Source of the DNA: Harmothoe impar
Taxonomy: Eukaryota; Annelida; Polychaeta; Phyllodocida; Polynoidae
NCBI GenBank assembly: GCA_947462335.1
Contig: OX381714.1
Coordinates: forward strand, 17,766,618 to 17,830,617
DNA: 64,000 nucleotides
Direction of reading: 5' to 3'
Part shown: positions 42,801 to 54,661 of the stretch, piece after piece
Layout: every line of letters begins with the position of its first letter
How positions within the stretch are numbered: the stretch's first letter is position 1
The notes under the pieces: generated by a model
The model's input: the letters and a program-made list of their open reading frames with translations, nothing else
The model's database searches: none
Told to the model about the DNA's origin: nothing
Made by a program: the position numbers and the translations under genes

Positions 42801-45574
42801 TACTTCCTAAATGGTGTGAAAGACAAAGCAGTAGGCGTTAGTCAGGGGATTATTCATAATGACTTTTTAGTAGCCAAGTGGGCGTTGTCTATGGTTCTAT
42901 AGTAACTGTGTCACGTTAATGGTTTATTTATCTTGCCAATGCAGAGAAAATTTCAATTCAGTTCAATGAAGATATGATGATGATACAGTTTTAAAACCAA
43001 CACAGCCGAAGTCTGGTCAGCAGATAAAAATGAAGAGAGCCATGCAGCATATAAATCCTTCAAAAGGAACGCCAACTTGGCACGGAATAACTGGGGCAAT
43101 GGTGTAGAGCCAATGCAATCTCAACACACTGCTATCTCAACGTGTACGATTCTTTGTGTGCTCCTCCGTGGAGGCCACTGGGATGGGGCAGTAGTCGGGA
43201 TTAGACAGCTGTGGGAGGGGGTCTAATTAAAATGGATATCGCGGGTCGAGTTTACCACTCAAAATAACGTTTTAAGCTGCCAGGGCGCTTATCGCCTCAA
43301 ATACGGTATGGAGGGATCTCAGTTATTGCGCAGCTCTCAGGAGGGGATGGAGTTACAGTCTAGAGCCTTCATGGACAGGCAACTGGGATAATAAGAATTG
43401 CTAGGCAGATAAACAATTAAAATAGCTGTTGCGAGGATAACAGCTGTATTAGAAGGAAACCAATAGAACAATTGAATTCCTTGGGTCCATTTTAGAGGGG
43501 GGGGGGGGGGTAGGTGTGATTATAATTTACCTGAGGGGACACTGAGAACCATTTTGATTACATTCATTAAAATCTTGATATGAGTAAATGCTAAGACAGT
43601 TTGTAAATTGATAAGAGAGGTTAACAGTTGGTATCACATGGTAAAAGACAGTTGTAAAATTGAGTGTACATGGATACAGTATCATTATCAAAGAACCGCA
43701 CTGTTTGAGTCTGTGACAGTTCGTACCTTTGTTGTAGGGTCTCATTTGAGACTTATGATATAAGGTGTGGGTGGGTGGGTAAAAGTCTACAGGACTTACT
43801 CCTGTGTACGTCTTACTTTGACGGCAATTTGAAAGGAGTAAGGATTCTAATATGGCTGCGGTCAGTCACGTGCTGTGACGTGATTCGTTAATAGGTCACA
43901 GTGTCCTAGAAATTAAGACCAATTACATAATTAGTTTACAATCAACATCAGGACCATGAAAATGTGTGTTGCTAGCCAGATAAACAATTAGAATGGATGT
44001 TGATAGGCAACTCGCTGTATAGGGTGTTCAGGCTATTTTTATATATTTCAAAAAAAGTTTTTTTTTTCATGCAACTCTAAAGGGGAGATCTTAACTAAGA
44101 GAATGTCAAAGAATCTGTAATTAAAGCCCCACTAGAACCCTTTCAAATAGATGTTTCTTTGCAAAAGGTAGGGTGTTTCGGCCTAGAGTGCCCTCTCTCA
44201 CCATGCAGTTGGTTGGGCCATAAATAACTCACCCTACTAAAGTGTAGGTGGTAGGGATCCAGTTCCAGTGGAGGGTGACTTACATAGCAAATGTACTACT
44301 TCTCATAAAAGGTAGCTCCACAAATGTGTAAATCCGGGGGTTAGTTATATTTCAATCACTTAAGTATTCAGGCAATATATGGTAGACATACATAGCATGT
44401 AAATATATGTTCCTACACTTTTAAACCTCTCCATTTTAAATGTGATTCCGTGATTTTTCTGAAAATTTTTGTTGTAAATCTGGCTCTTGTGGTCCATTTT
44501 AAATGTAGGATGTATGTAAATGTAGGCTTATGTCGTAGCATTCAAATGCAATCAATGCTAAATTGATTGCCCTGATAGGCTCTCCCGGCAATCAGTTATA
44601 CTAGAGTGTGTTTTCTGAAGAGCATCCTAATTCCACTGCCAAGACAGGGTGCCTGTACTCACAGCACTTTTGACCTAGTTCCCACTTACTCATTTGTATA
44701 AAACCATTATATAAAATGCATATAAACTTTGAAGACTTTATGAGAATGTAGCTGACTGCCATAGCTTCCCATTGGTAGTCATGTATGTATTGAATATCGC
44801 AAAATATCATAAATGGGAATCTTGATTGGAGGAGAGGGGAAATCCGCAAATGTCTATGCAGTGGCAGAGCGGTGTGAACGGCCTAACTGTATTAACAACA
44901 AACCAATAGAACCATTGAATACCTTGGGTCCATTTTAGGAGGGGTAGGTATGATTATAATCAACCTCAGGACCATGAAATTCATTGCTGGTGTAGTTATG
45001 TATCCTTTGATGGAAGCACTCATGTCAGGATAGCATATTTGGTAGCCTTTGGATGCTGGTCTTAGTACGATTCGTTTGCTGAAGGAACTTTACTGATCCG
45101 ATTATCAGCGGGGGGGGGGGGGGGGGGGGTCAGGGCACTGTATATAAGGTAGATAATGCGAAAACCACGTATTTTAAAGATCTGGGCACGAAAGGGAGAA
45201 ACAAGGCATAGTCTGAAGCCCAACTCTCCTATAGCATGTTTATTCCAATACTGCCCTCAACACGCTTTCTCCCTCAATTCCTTTCCCATCTGTAGACGTA
45301 CACATTTCATGCTCATCCTTTCAATCTAACGTACTATTTACATTTGTATACATAAAAGGGTATTGCTTTTAGTCATTTCAAATCTAACTAATTTTTTTTT
45401 CTCATGCAAGATTCAGGAAAGATGTGGTGCAATATACGTGCCATGTACTAGAAAGAGGTACCTTAGTTTACCGTGTACTAATATCCCTTTTTGCAGATCG
45501 TGTCACATATGTATGTTCAGACAGGCATCCTCTCTATACTAGTATAATGTAAGCAATTCAAGTACAACACCTAC
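39846..45574. repeat. gene-free duplicated backbone, third copy and local repeats
   Basis: The segments 40350-40500 and 40800-40930 match 13.25-13.55 kb, 41330-41600 matches 5210-5460 and 50650-50900, and 42590-42805 matches 11610-11850. A roughly 500-bp motif set (ATAAACAATTA..., CCTTGGGTCCATTTTAG) recurs at 43390-43530, 43920-44030 and 44885-44990. Near 42285 a CAGTGGCGTAGG terminus appears without a partner. No gene recognised. Confidence 0.5.
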
Positions 45575-45611
45575 CTGAACACAGAAGAATAACTCCCAGT
45601 ATGAGTCTCAT
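45575..45611 (-). CDS. first coding exon of a secreted-protein family, copy 3 (partial gene)
   Basis: ATG at 45611 on the minus strand reads MRLILGVILLCS plus G, then a GTAGG donor at 45574. It has the same length and exit phase as copies 1, 4 and 5. Later exons should lie to the left, but none is recognised between here and 39846; the gene may be broken or its exons short and divergent. Confidence 0.5.
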
Positions 45612-48600
45612 CTTCCATGCATTGAATCAAAGTCTCCGGAAGGTTGATGTCAATTTTCCCCAGCAGTCACCACTTAAAGCTCCTCCTGTCTATACTCCCT
45701 TTCCATGTTGGACACTGTCCTTTGTGCTTCCTATTTCACAACGTCTCACAACGTCCAGATCTCAGAGATTAGCTCACACCAAGGCGTCGTTTCAGGTGTT
45801 AGAACACCAGCTTAAAAGTGGTGTAGAAAATTTGACCAACGTGCCCTCTTAATCCTTGAATGCTCAGTCAATGTTTAGATTATCAGACACCCGACTGACA
45901 GTAAGTGTTTATACGATGACTAAGCAATAAGCAATTCACCCATCTCTTAGAGAATCTCACAAATGCCTATTAAATTTTAAGACTCTAATCGTCATTATAC
46001 AATGTCTGTAGGCTCACTCTACATATTGGCAATAAGGCCATACATGACACTGCGCAATGGTGCAGGTCTCCGGCTGATGTCTGATTAGTTCAAAGTAGCT
46101 CTGATATATTTCAATGATGTAGACCTTGGCAGAGTAAAGCTTGTGAACAGAGTGTATTAGAATTGATAATTTCCATGTTGCATATCTATCCAATGTTTTA
46201 AATCCAATGGCCTATTGATATAATATTATATGTTTTTGTTCTGGTCTTGAATGTTTTGTCAGAAGTACTGGGCATCTATGGGCAGTATGTGTATCATAGA
46301 GAACAATGATTTACATAACTGATGATGTAACCTCATTGTTCCTGGTAACTCCAGAATTAAGTATGCTATCTCCAATATAAGATGTCAGCCCTCCCTTACG
46401 AAAGAAACCCGAATCATTCATGGATTATGGATGATGGATGATGAATGTATACTTTGCACATTCACAGAATTATCCTGATGCCGACTATTCAATAGATGGT
46501 TTTGTAATAATTTGTATTCACTTTCAAGGATAAGTACTCTTTAAAATCAGCAGTCTTGCCCTTGCCATATCCACCATCAGTCCCTCTATGAGATAAGTCC
46601 TTTCTGTGATTGTAGAATGAGACTTGTTGCTGATGTCCTGTCTGTTGTTACAGCATGTGACCAGGTACTGACGTCTTATCTGCAAGTTGTGAGTGTGACT
46701 GGACGTTCCCCGAGCGCCTGCTACAGACAGAGTGGAGGTGGTGAGCAGCTGCTGCAGCTTATAACCTTCACGAGCAGCTCAGCAGCACATGTTGGTACCA
46801 GCAGCTCTGGTCACCAACTCATGAGGCATGGAAGGTGGTGGTTGGTGTGGGGAATGCTCACCAGGGGGAGTTGTGGTTTAACACAGGTAGGGGACTTGGG
46901 TGAAGTTATGTGGAGAATACTCACTACAGTCAAATTAATAATGTTGACCAAAACCAAAGAAAACAACAGAAGATGCTAATATAAGTGAGGTAGGCGTAGG
47001 GGCAGCCAAAACACATTCAGTTGTTACTCCACTGATAGTGTGATAATTTGACTCCCTACCTTCTTTGTCTGGGACAACCCACTTCCCACTCATATTACAT
47101 AATGGTGAATATTTAGGCTAACAAGCTATAGCTCAGGTATGCTAGAATCAAGTATGTAGTTATATAGCTTACAATTATGTTATAAAGCTAACAATTATGT
47201 TATAAAGCTTCTAATATGTAAAGTATTCCTGTAATTTGTTACCATTATTGTATCATATCAACCCTTCAGAAGTTTCTCAACCCAACAAGCTTGGCATGAT
47301 ATATGAATGCAGCACTGACAATGCGTTTACATCCATGCGTATCAATCTTTGAACATTATTCAAGTTAAAAGCTGCTATGGCACTCGTTCTTAGGGGTTGT
47401 AGAATATAAAGGACTATTGAATATAGAAGAATGATGAAATAGTTAAGCCACAGCTTTATATAAAGTAATATATGTAATAAAGCTTTAGTAACTGATTCCA
47501 AAATTGATATAATTACTATAATGACGTTCATGAGGTATCGATATTCTATATACTATAAAGATGACATTGATATGAATCATAATATGATACATGAACCTGA
47601 CAATTTAGCTATTCAAAGTATAGATAAATACTAAGGACAGACAATTTGGCTACCAATGTCAGACTGGACTAATTACAGCTGAAAGTTGCTGGTCCTTATC
47701 ATGCAGAGATATGATTTGAATATGTAATAAGGGATTGCATCATGATTGTAGTGGGATATCATGGGGCCTGATGATGAACAGTCATGATTTGGATCTCAAT
47801 GGAGCCACTTGTCTGTGTTACCCTAGGACATATGTTTTCACTATTTAACTTATTGACCTGGTCAGAGCTGTATGCCTGAAATCAATATGACAAAAGGGTA
47901 AAGTGCATTGCTGTTATGGAGGGATTCATCTTGTATTCCCACACAGATGAGCATCATGGATGAGGCTCTCATGACGTGTACCATAAAAGAAGCAGTAACT
48001 ATCTTTGGAGATTCTGGAGAATTTCTCTAAAGCCATGAAAATAAAGTGAACTTTGATTTCAACTGAAAGTAATTCAAAAATGAAATAGGTAAACAATTAA
48101 CATTACATGACAATATATACCGTCACTGACCTATATTATGAGGTTAAACCCATAGTGTGAGCTATATTCTTGATGTGCCCTTGGCAACAGCCTAACACTG
48201 ATTTTAATATGACACCTGACCAATATGGTCTAGAGAGTGTCACGTGATTTTCCCCACTAGTAACAACTAGTGGTTTATGATCATGTTCCTGTTACATTAA
48301 GTGAATATCATGATGATTTGAGAATGACATAACGTAGGTACTGACCAACGAGACTACAGCGGTAAATGACCACTGTCAGTATACTTGATGTTTAGATTAA
48401 TTCACACACCGTTATGACTTGTTTACCATTTCATACAAGTACAAAAGTAATAGATAATATAACACTGTTACACTGCCTTCTTATAGTTGTTGATCATGTA
48501 TGCCATCTCACACAGATGTCAGCAGTCTAAGCTTCTTCTATGAATGACTCCCCATATTATACAGGATATATACACCCTGGATATGTCATGCCATAGTGTT

Positions 48601-51230
48601 AGGGGCTTTGAGTGTTGGCTGACAGATTGCTTCAGCACCTGACAAAATGTCCATGTATAGGGATAAACCCCATAGTGCTGAGGCAATGTGGTATGAACAC
48701 TTCTAAAACTGAACTACGGTGATATGTAAGTTGAGGGACATATATATGTCTCTCACCTTACATATTATCACATTATATTACTTTCGACTATTTTTTCTGT
48801 GTTTCAATAATATAGCATAAGTGAGAAATATCACAGGAGGTTAAAAAATTAGCACTTATAGGCGGTATTATAATAATCTGTGTATCCAGCTACTATTAGA
48901 TATTGCAACAATGCCTTTACCCTTTGGTCACCTATTGTCTAAATGTGCTCTGTCATCAGTCATCATGATGCACGAATGCTGCCCTGGCAAGCAAATCACC
49001 AGTGCTGCAAGTATGCATCATGCCAACCATATTGGGTTGAGACACCTTCAAAGACTTAACATGATGCATCTGTGGTGCAAGGCTGGTTCATTCACCAGCG
49101 ATACATTGGTGCATTATGATAACAGATATGACACAGAGAAGGGTAAAGGTGTCAACTGTGTCTCCCACGTGGCTCTGGTAATAATATTAGGGTGTCAAAC
49201 CGCTAATGTCTCATGTACATTAAAGAAATATCCCTGACGGCATCTGCAAAAGTGTATAATACAACAAGACAGCCCTTAAAATAGGTTTCTGATTGTACAC
49301 TATGTCATTAAATACCTTATTGACTCAACAGTACCGCAATACCCTCTTAGTAACAAATTCTAGTCATATTTGTCGTAGTTTCCGATCATCCCCCAGCTCC
49401 AGTCTACACCATCAAAAGTCCATTGCAGGCTATACATAAAGGAGGTAGGGCCTTAAAAACGGGGAATATACACTTCAGTGCACATACCTTTAGGTACCGG
49501 TACCAATACTGGTAATATTCTGAAAACATATATTTTATTAATGCATAGAGGTGCAAAATGTGAAAATGTACTTATTGCTATTTATTTTGGGATACACATT
49601 CTTGTTATCTCTCCTAGATCCTTGCACTTAAATCTTGAAATCAGAAGAAAATTAATATCATTTTCAGCAGCATGGCCCACACAAATGGGAAATCCCTGAG
49701 GGTCATCATAGAGGTCTGGATATCAACTGATCACAGCTAATAGCTGCCATGTGCGTGGTGCCGCCACCTAGTGTATCCTCCCCTTCCTACCAGACCTGTA
49801 CAAATTATTATCAATCAGTTCAGAAGTAGAGTAGAGGTATATCCCAATGTTTGTAACACCAGCTCTGTGGTGCAATGGATCGGGGCCTGTCTCCAACACA
49901 GCAGGTCGTGAGTACACTCATTAGTCAAGCCATTTCTCATGTTTTACCTACATCTACCTAAAATTAGTTTTCCCCTCACATGGATGATTAAAAATATCAT
50001 CAACACTGAGAGGCGAACCGAGGACCTTCAGACTATGATTTACAATCAATTTTGCTGTACAGTAACAGAAGATTTTGCTGTTACTGTACAGTATATGTGC
50101 TGTAAATATACACAAGCTGACTTGCTCTAGGTCTACAGCAGAATCTAATGGAACCAAAGTTGCCTGCAATATTTGCTGTACAGGAACAGTACTTACTTCT
50201 AACAGTGTGCATTGTAGATGGTAAAATACCTGCCTGTCTGCTAGCTGATTAACCCCACAGCTTTCTACAATGCAGTGTCCTCGAGCTCGAGCATGCAGAC
50301 ACATATCACCATGATCATGAAGCCATCTATACACTATGCATATGAAGATTTTCCCATTCTTGTTACGAATTAGCTGTCTCATCTTTTTGCTGCAATGCTT
50401 GTCCCACCTGGTGTGGGAGGAGCATTTAACCTGTATGTTATCATTATACTAACTGTATCTCGGTAGGATTTTTCTCTTTAAATAGGTGCACCACTCTGTA
50501 CCAGGCTGCCATGTAGGAAGGCATAGATTCATAATTAGCCAGAATAAAGACGGGCCATCTAGTGTGACAGAAGAAAACCTAGGTTCATATTACAATTATA
50601 CTGGACTGGGAGATGAACATGACTTTTGTGGTCTCTCTGTGCAGCCTGCAGATCTACAAATAAGATTATTATGTTACTTTTATGGGAATATAACTCCATA
50701 TGTTGTTTCTATGGCCGTATTAAGGCCTTTATTGAGGTGTTTATCGCAAGGTTGATGTCCATTACCTCACTTTGATTACAGATACTGTAAATACCTCAGA
50801 GAGCCCACATCTATTTTTGATGAAGAATTACTTTCTGGGTTGGGACTCTTTTCAGTTACACAACAAGCACATCAGTCCATCATGGAAAACATTACCCCTA
50901 TTTTTTGGTACAGTTATTTTCATGAAGCAGGCATGGAAAGTTATTTTGTCCGAATTCGAATCGACCTAGAGTTATCAAGCTGAGACGCCAACCTTTAGGA
51001 AATTTGTTTATCGGCTTAATACAGGCTTAGGCTATTACCAATCAGGATAGATACATATAAAAAGAGAATACTGAGCATTTGCTTGTCAAGTAGAAGTATG
51101 TTTATAGGCTAATTGGCGCTACCTATAACATACTATTTCAGCCATAATTCCCTGCAGTCATGTCTCTCACAGCTCATTTGTCATGTTTGTCTTATACGAA
51201 GTGGGTGGCAGGAAATGGTTCATATTGCTG
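45612..51230. repeat. gene-free duplicated backbone, fourth copy
   Basis: The segment 46915-46960 resembles 1010-1035 and 54570-54600, 47025-47080 resembles 1640-1690, 48540-48660 resembles 2090-2230, and 50205-50330 plus 50650-50930 match the 4.6/5.3, 13.3 and 40.4/41.4 kb copies. The segment 46740-46860 resembles 54420-54510. No gene recognised. Confidence 0.5.
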
Positions 51231-51233
51231 TAA

Positions 51234-51544
51234 GGGAGTGGTCATTTTCTAGCAACATGGGGGGGGGGGGTGGTGGATTTGGGGGGGACCAAACAAATTT
51301 GGACCCCTTGAAGGGGGCACTAAAAGAATTTGGAGGGGGGACCAAAAGAATTGCACCCCTTTTTAGTGAAAAAGCCAGCTCATTACTACTATAGCTCAGA
51401 GGGGTCAGCCGCAATCAATTTCAACCTGCCTAGGGGAGGACCAAAAAAACTTTGACCCCTCCCGCGGGGGGACCAAAAAGATTTTGACCCACTCGGGTGA
51501 AAATCCACCGCCTACCCCCCGGTTGTTAAAAAATGACCACTCCC
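51234..51544. mobile_element. 311-bp MITE, PIF/Harbinger-like
   Basis: Inverted ends start GGGAGTGGTCATTTT and are flanked by a TAA at each side (51231-51233 and 51545-51547), the duplication size of PIF/Harbinger elements. The interior is built of GGGGACCAAA and TTTGACCCC words. Non-coding. Confidence 0.65.
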
Positions 51545-51547
51545 TAA

Positions 51548-53457
51548 GGCAAAAACAGGTTTCTTGTGAAAAGTAAAAAAAAAACTCCAGATTTGGCTCA
51601 TGGTATTAATCAACTTTGCAAATATGATCATGTCATGATTATGTAAACTTAAAATCTCACCCAGCAAAATTTCGTGCCTAGCAAAATTTGATTATAGTGC
51701 TGTCACTCTGAGCAAGACTGTATTGTAAATTGGTACATCCGCAAATAATATTTGGGTGCTCCAAACAAACATTATCATTTAATCATAACCAAGAAACCAT
51801 CTTTATAAATCTAAAGGCATTTTGCCTCTAGATTCTTCTCATGGTTGGATTGATTAGCATTGTTAAATTCATACTCATGAAATGTGTGAAGGTTGATCAA
51901 AATATGAAGACCCCTCGAAGTCAAATATAAACTTGCCATAACCTTTTAGAAGAATTTCTATTCACCTTCACAAACCCGCATAATCCTATTCCCAAATACC
52001 AATTTTCAGTATCCAAACCGGACTGATGAAGCCTCATGAACTTAAATTCTAAAATACATAGACAAAAGCAAACGCCCATTGATACCGTCACTGCCGTATT
52101 TCACGAGTAGGGGCTGGGGCAACACACTCAGAAAAGTCAGCGTCATTGACGCTAAAACCACTCTCACCTGAAAGTCAGGGAGTGCTGAGCGGGATATGCC
52201 AGAGATATACCCTACTCTACCAATCTTAATGTTTACTTATAAATCCAATGACAAAACTGTGAAAGACTGAATCCAATAATATAATCAACTATAGCACATT
52301 GGATCAATAGAATAAAAATTATATTGGCCACACTGTAATGACTTTTATATACATTGTAATCCAGTTTGAGTGCTGTTTTAGTATGTTTCTTAATATAAAT
52401 ATTATGTCTAAATTCTGATGATTTCTGAGACCGTAAAAATCATCGGGCCAGCAACAAAAATATTTCTGATATTCACAGACAGTGCTCTGCTGTGAAAATT
52501 ATCTATTCATTGATGTGCTCTCTCATCAATGGGTACCCCTTTATTGACTTGGCAAGGCACTCAAAGGTTATTGGATGTCAGCCATTCTTGGCAGCTATAT
52601 TTGTTGTATGTCAATACCTTACCGCACCTGCTGTATAGCTCTGTATTAGGTTATACGATGAGAATGTTCTGTCATTCTCGTTTTTGATTGAAAGTGATGA
52701 TTCAGTTGGTTGAATTGTATGTGAGACATTGTTAATGGCATCATATTTATCTGATTGTTGACATTCTGTTTAGTGTCTGTAAACATGACTGTTAAATGCA
52801 TGCTCATGCAAATTTTCACACCCCTTTAGTACCGACAGGAAAGGAGATCTAAAGATCATTACATGGTTGACAGAACTGGTGGAACTGAATGAGGCTAAAC
52901 ATTGGTCTGGGAGAATAGGTGGGAGTTAAGGGTGTGGGGACAAATGGGATGAGGTGTAGGGTTGTGTGGGAATAATGATGTGTGCGGTGGTAGAGGGAAA
53001 AGATTGAGGAGGGAGTACTCACCACGTTCATATCTCCCTCTTCCTCCCAGCAAATCGTTGTCACATTTGGCCAAATTTGGTCAACTTTGGTCATGCCGAT
53101 TTTGGTCATGCCGAAACCTGACCAAAGTTGCAGAACTTGGTCATAGCCAAGCCTCAACAAAGTTGGCCAAAGCTCACAGGTAACATATGAACTAACAAAC
53201 ATCCTCTATCCAATACATGAGTCAGTGGACATGGGGCTTTAGTGCTTGGTATATATCATCGATACTCCCAGAAACAGGGATCAATCCTAGAAGGATCCAT
53301 GATTTTGTTATACATTGAAACTTTTTTGTTACTCAATTTGCGTTATAAACCATAGCCCTATAAAAATGTTAAATAACTTAAATAAGGGACCAGGTTTCGT
53401 CATTACTAAATTTGGCAAATTCGGAAACAATACAATGTATAACAAAATCATGGATAC
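51548..53457. other. gene-free stretch left of first-exon copy 4
   Basis: No gene recognised. A possible donor GTGAGT at 53010-53015 (minus strand) follows a short open segment, but I cannot link it to the exon at 53458-53494. Confidence 0.35.
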
Positions 53458-53494
53458 CTGAACACAAAATAATTACTCCAAGTATGAGCCTCAT
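53458..53494 (-). CDS. first coding exon of a secreted-protein family, copy 4 (partial gene)
   Basis: ATG at 53494 reads MRLILGVIILCS plus G with a GTATC donor at 53457, a weaker donor than its sisters. The sequence upstream of the ATG (CAACTTTCTGGAGACC...) matches that upstream of copy 3, so the 5' flank is also duplicated. Confidence 0.5.
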
Positions 53495-54115
53495 TTCGCT
53501 ATATGTTGAAGCAAAGGTCTCCAGAAAGTTGATGTCAATATTTGACATTATCCATTTATCAAAGCTCTTACAGCTTACACTCTCTCCTTATGTGATCTAT
53601 GCATACTATCGCATCTGACAAAAACTTCCTTATCTATGGTTTTCTGGTGCTAGCTTAAGATTGGTGTATGATACTTGAACTTTGAAATCTTGAAAGGTCC
53701 GAGTATTTTACATTATGTCACAGTCTAGTTCGAAGGCTATATGTTCCTATAATTATAATCAGACATCTCACTGACTGACTATAAGCTTTTTCACTTGACA
53801 TGACCATTCATTTATCTATCAGTATCAAGGGAGTTCATGTACCAATAAGCGTTACATGCATTGGGAGGCGGCCCGCGTACTTATCACATGTCAGGCTCAC
53901 TGTACATCCAGGCATCGAGGCCTTACAAGGCAATTTGAAGGATAGCAGGTCTTCAGCTGATCTCTGACTGGTTTGGACTAGCTCTCAGCTATTGCACTAA
54001 GCTCCAGTCTCTTCTATGGTTAGTGTGAAATGAAGGCATCAGATATGATTGAAGTATACGTTAAAGGCAGAATAAATGGTATGAACAGAATATGTAAGAA
54101 TCTATATTTTCCTTC

Positions 54116-54346
54116 TTGCATACCTATATTTGTCTTAAATCCAATAACTCAATGATACACATAATTATGGTTAGAGTTTTAAAGCATTCCAAATTATATG
54201 TGTATGCGGATGACCTTGCTGTTATGGTGGGCGGTCACGATGTTCACATCATGACTAAGCTATTGCAAGAAAATATGAATAGAGTGTCTGCATGGTGTGT
54301 GGGCAATAAACTCACTATAAACAGTGAGAAAACTAAGGTACTGTAG
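54116..54346 (+). pseudogene. non-LTR retrotransposon reverse transcriptase fragment
   Basis: The frame contains KLYVYADDLAVMV (catalytic YADD box, motif C) followed by LLQENMNRVSAWCVGNKLTI and NSEKTKVL, the W...NKLxxNxxKTK block that follows motif C in non-LTR reverse transcriptases. Only about 55 residues of the palm remain. The frame ends at 54346 and nothing upstream or downstream continues the enzyme. An old 5'-truncated or internal fragment. Confidence 0.8.
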
Positions 54347-54574
54347 TATTACTCGGAAAGAGGTGGTCCTGTTTGACTTTGTAAAACACTAATGGGCCCC
54401 AGGGACCAATGCTGTCTGGGCAGCATGTCTGGGTAGCAGCGGCTCTGGTGAGCAACTCAAGAGGCAGTGGAGATGGGGAAGGAGGGTGTGGTAGTGTGGG
54501 GAATGATCGCCAGGGTGTGCAGTTGTGCCACAAGCATTGAGGGTGGATGTGAAATTGTGGTGGCGGACGCTCAC

Positions 54575-54643
54575 CAAAGCTGACTGATATTGTTGACCCT
54601 CATCAGAAGCTGGTTCTATGCATGAGATGGGGCTATAGGCAGA
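54575..54643 (-). CDS. possible internal exon, 23 codons
   Basis: The minus strand has an acceptor-like ACTTACAG before 54643, an open 69-nt segment (SAYSPISCIEPASDEGQQYQ, then SAL) and a GTGAGC donor at 54574. Similar sequence next to a GT donor occurs at 1010-1035 and 46915-46940, although the 46.9-kb copy has a stop. The phase does not fit the first-exon family, so the link to those genes is unproven. Confidence 0.2.
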
Positions 54644-54661
54644 CTGTAAGTGGAATGGCAC

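Noticed and set aside
49868..49925. Possible tRNA gene (TGGTGCAATGGATC looks like box A)
   Set aside because: No matching box B and no cloverleaf pairing.
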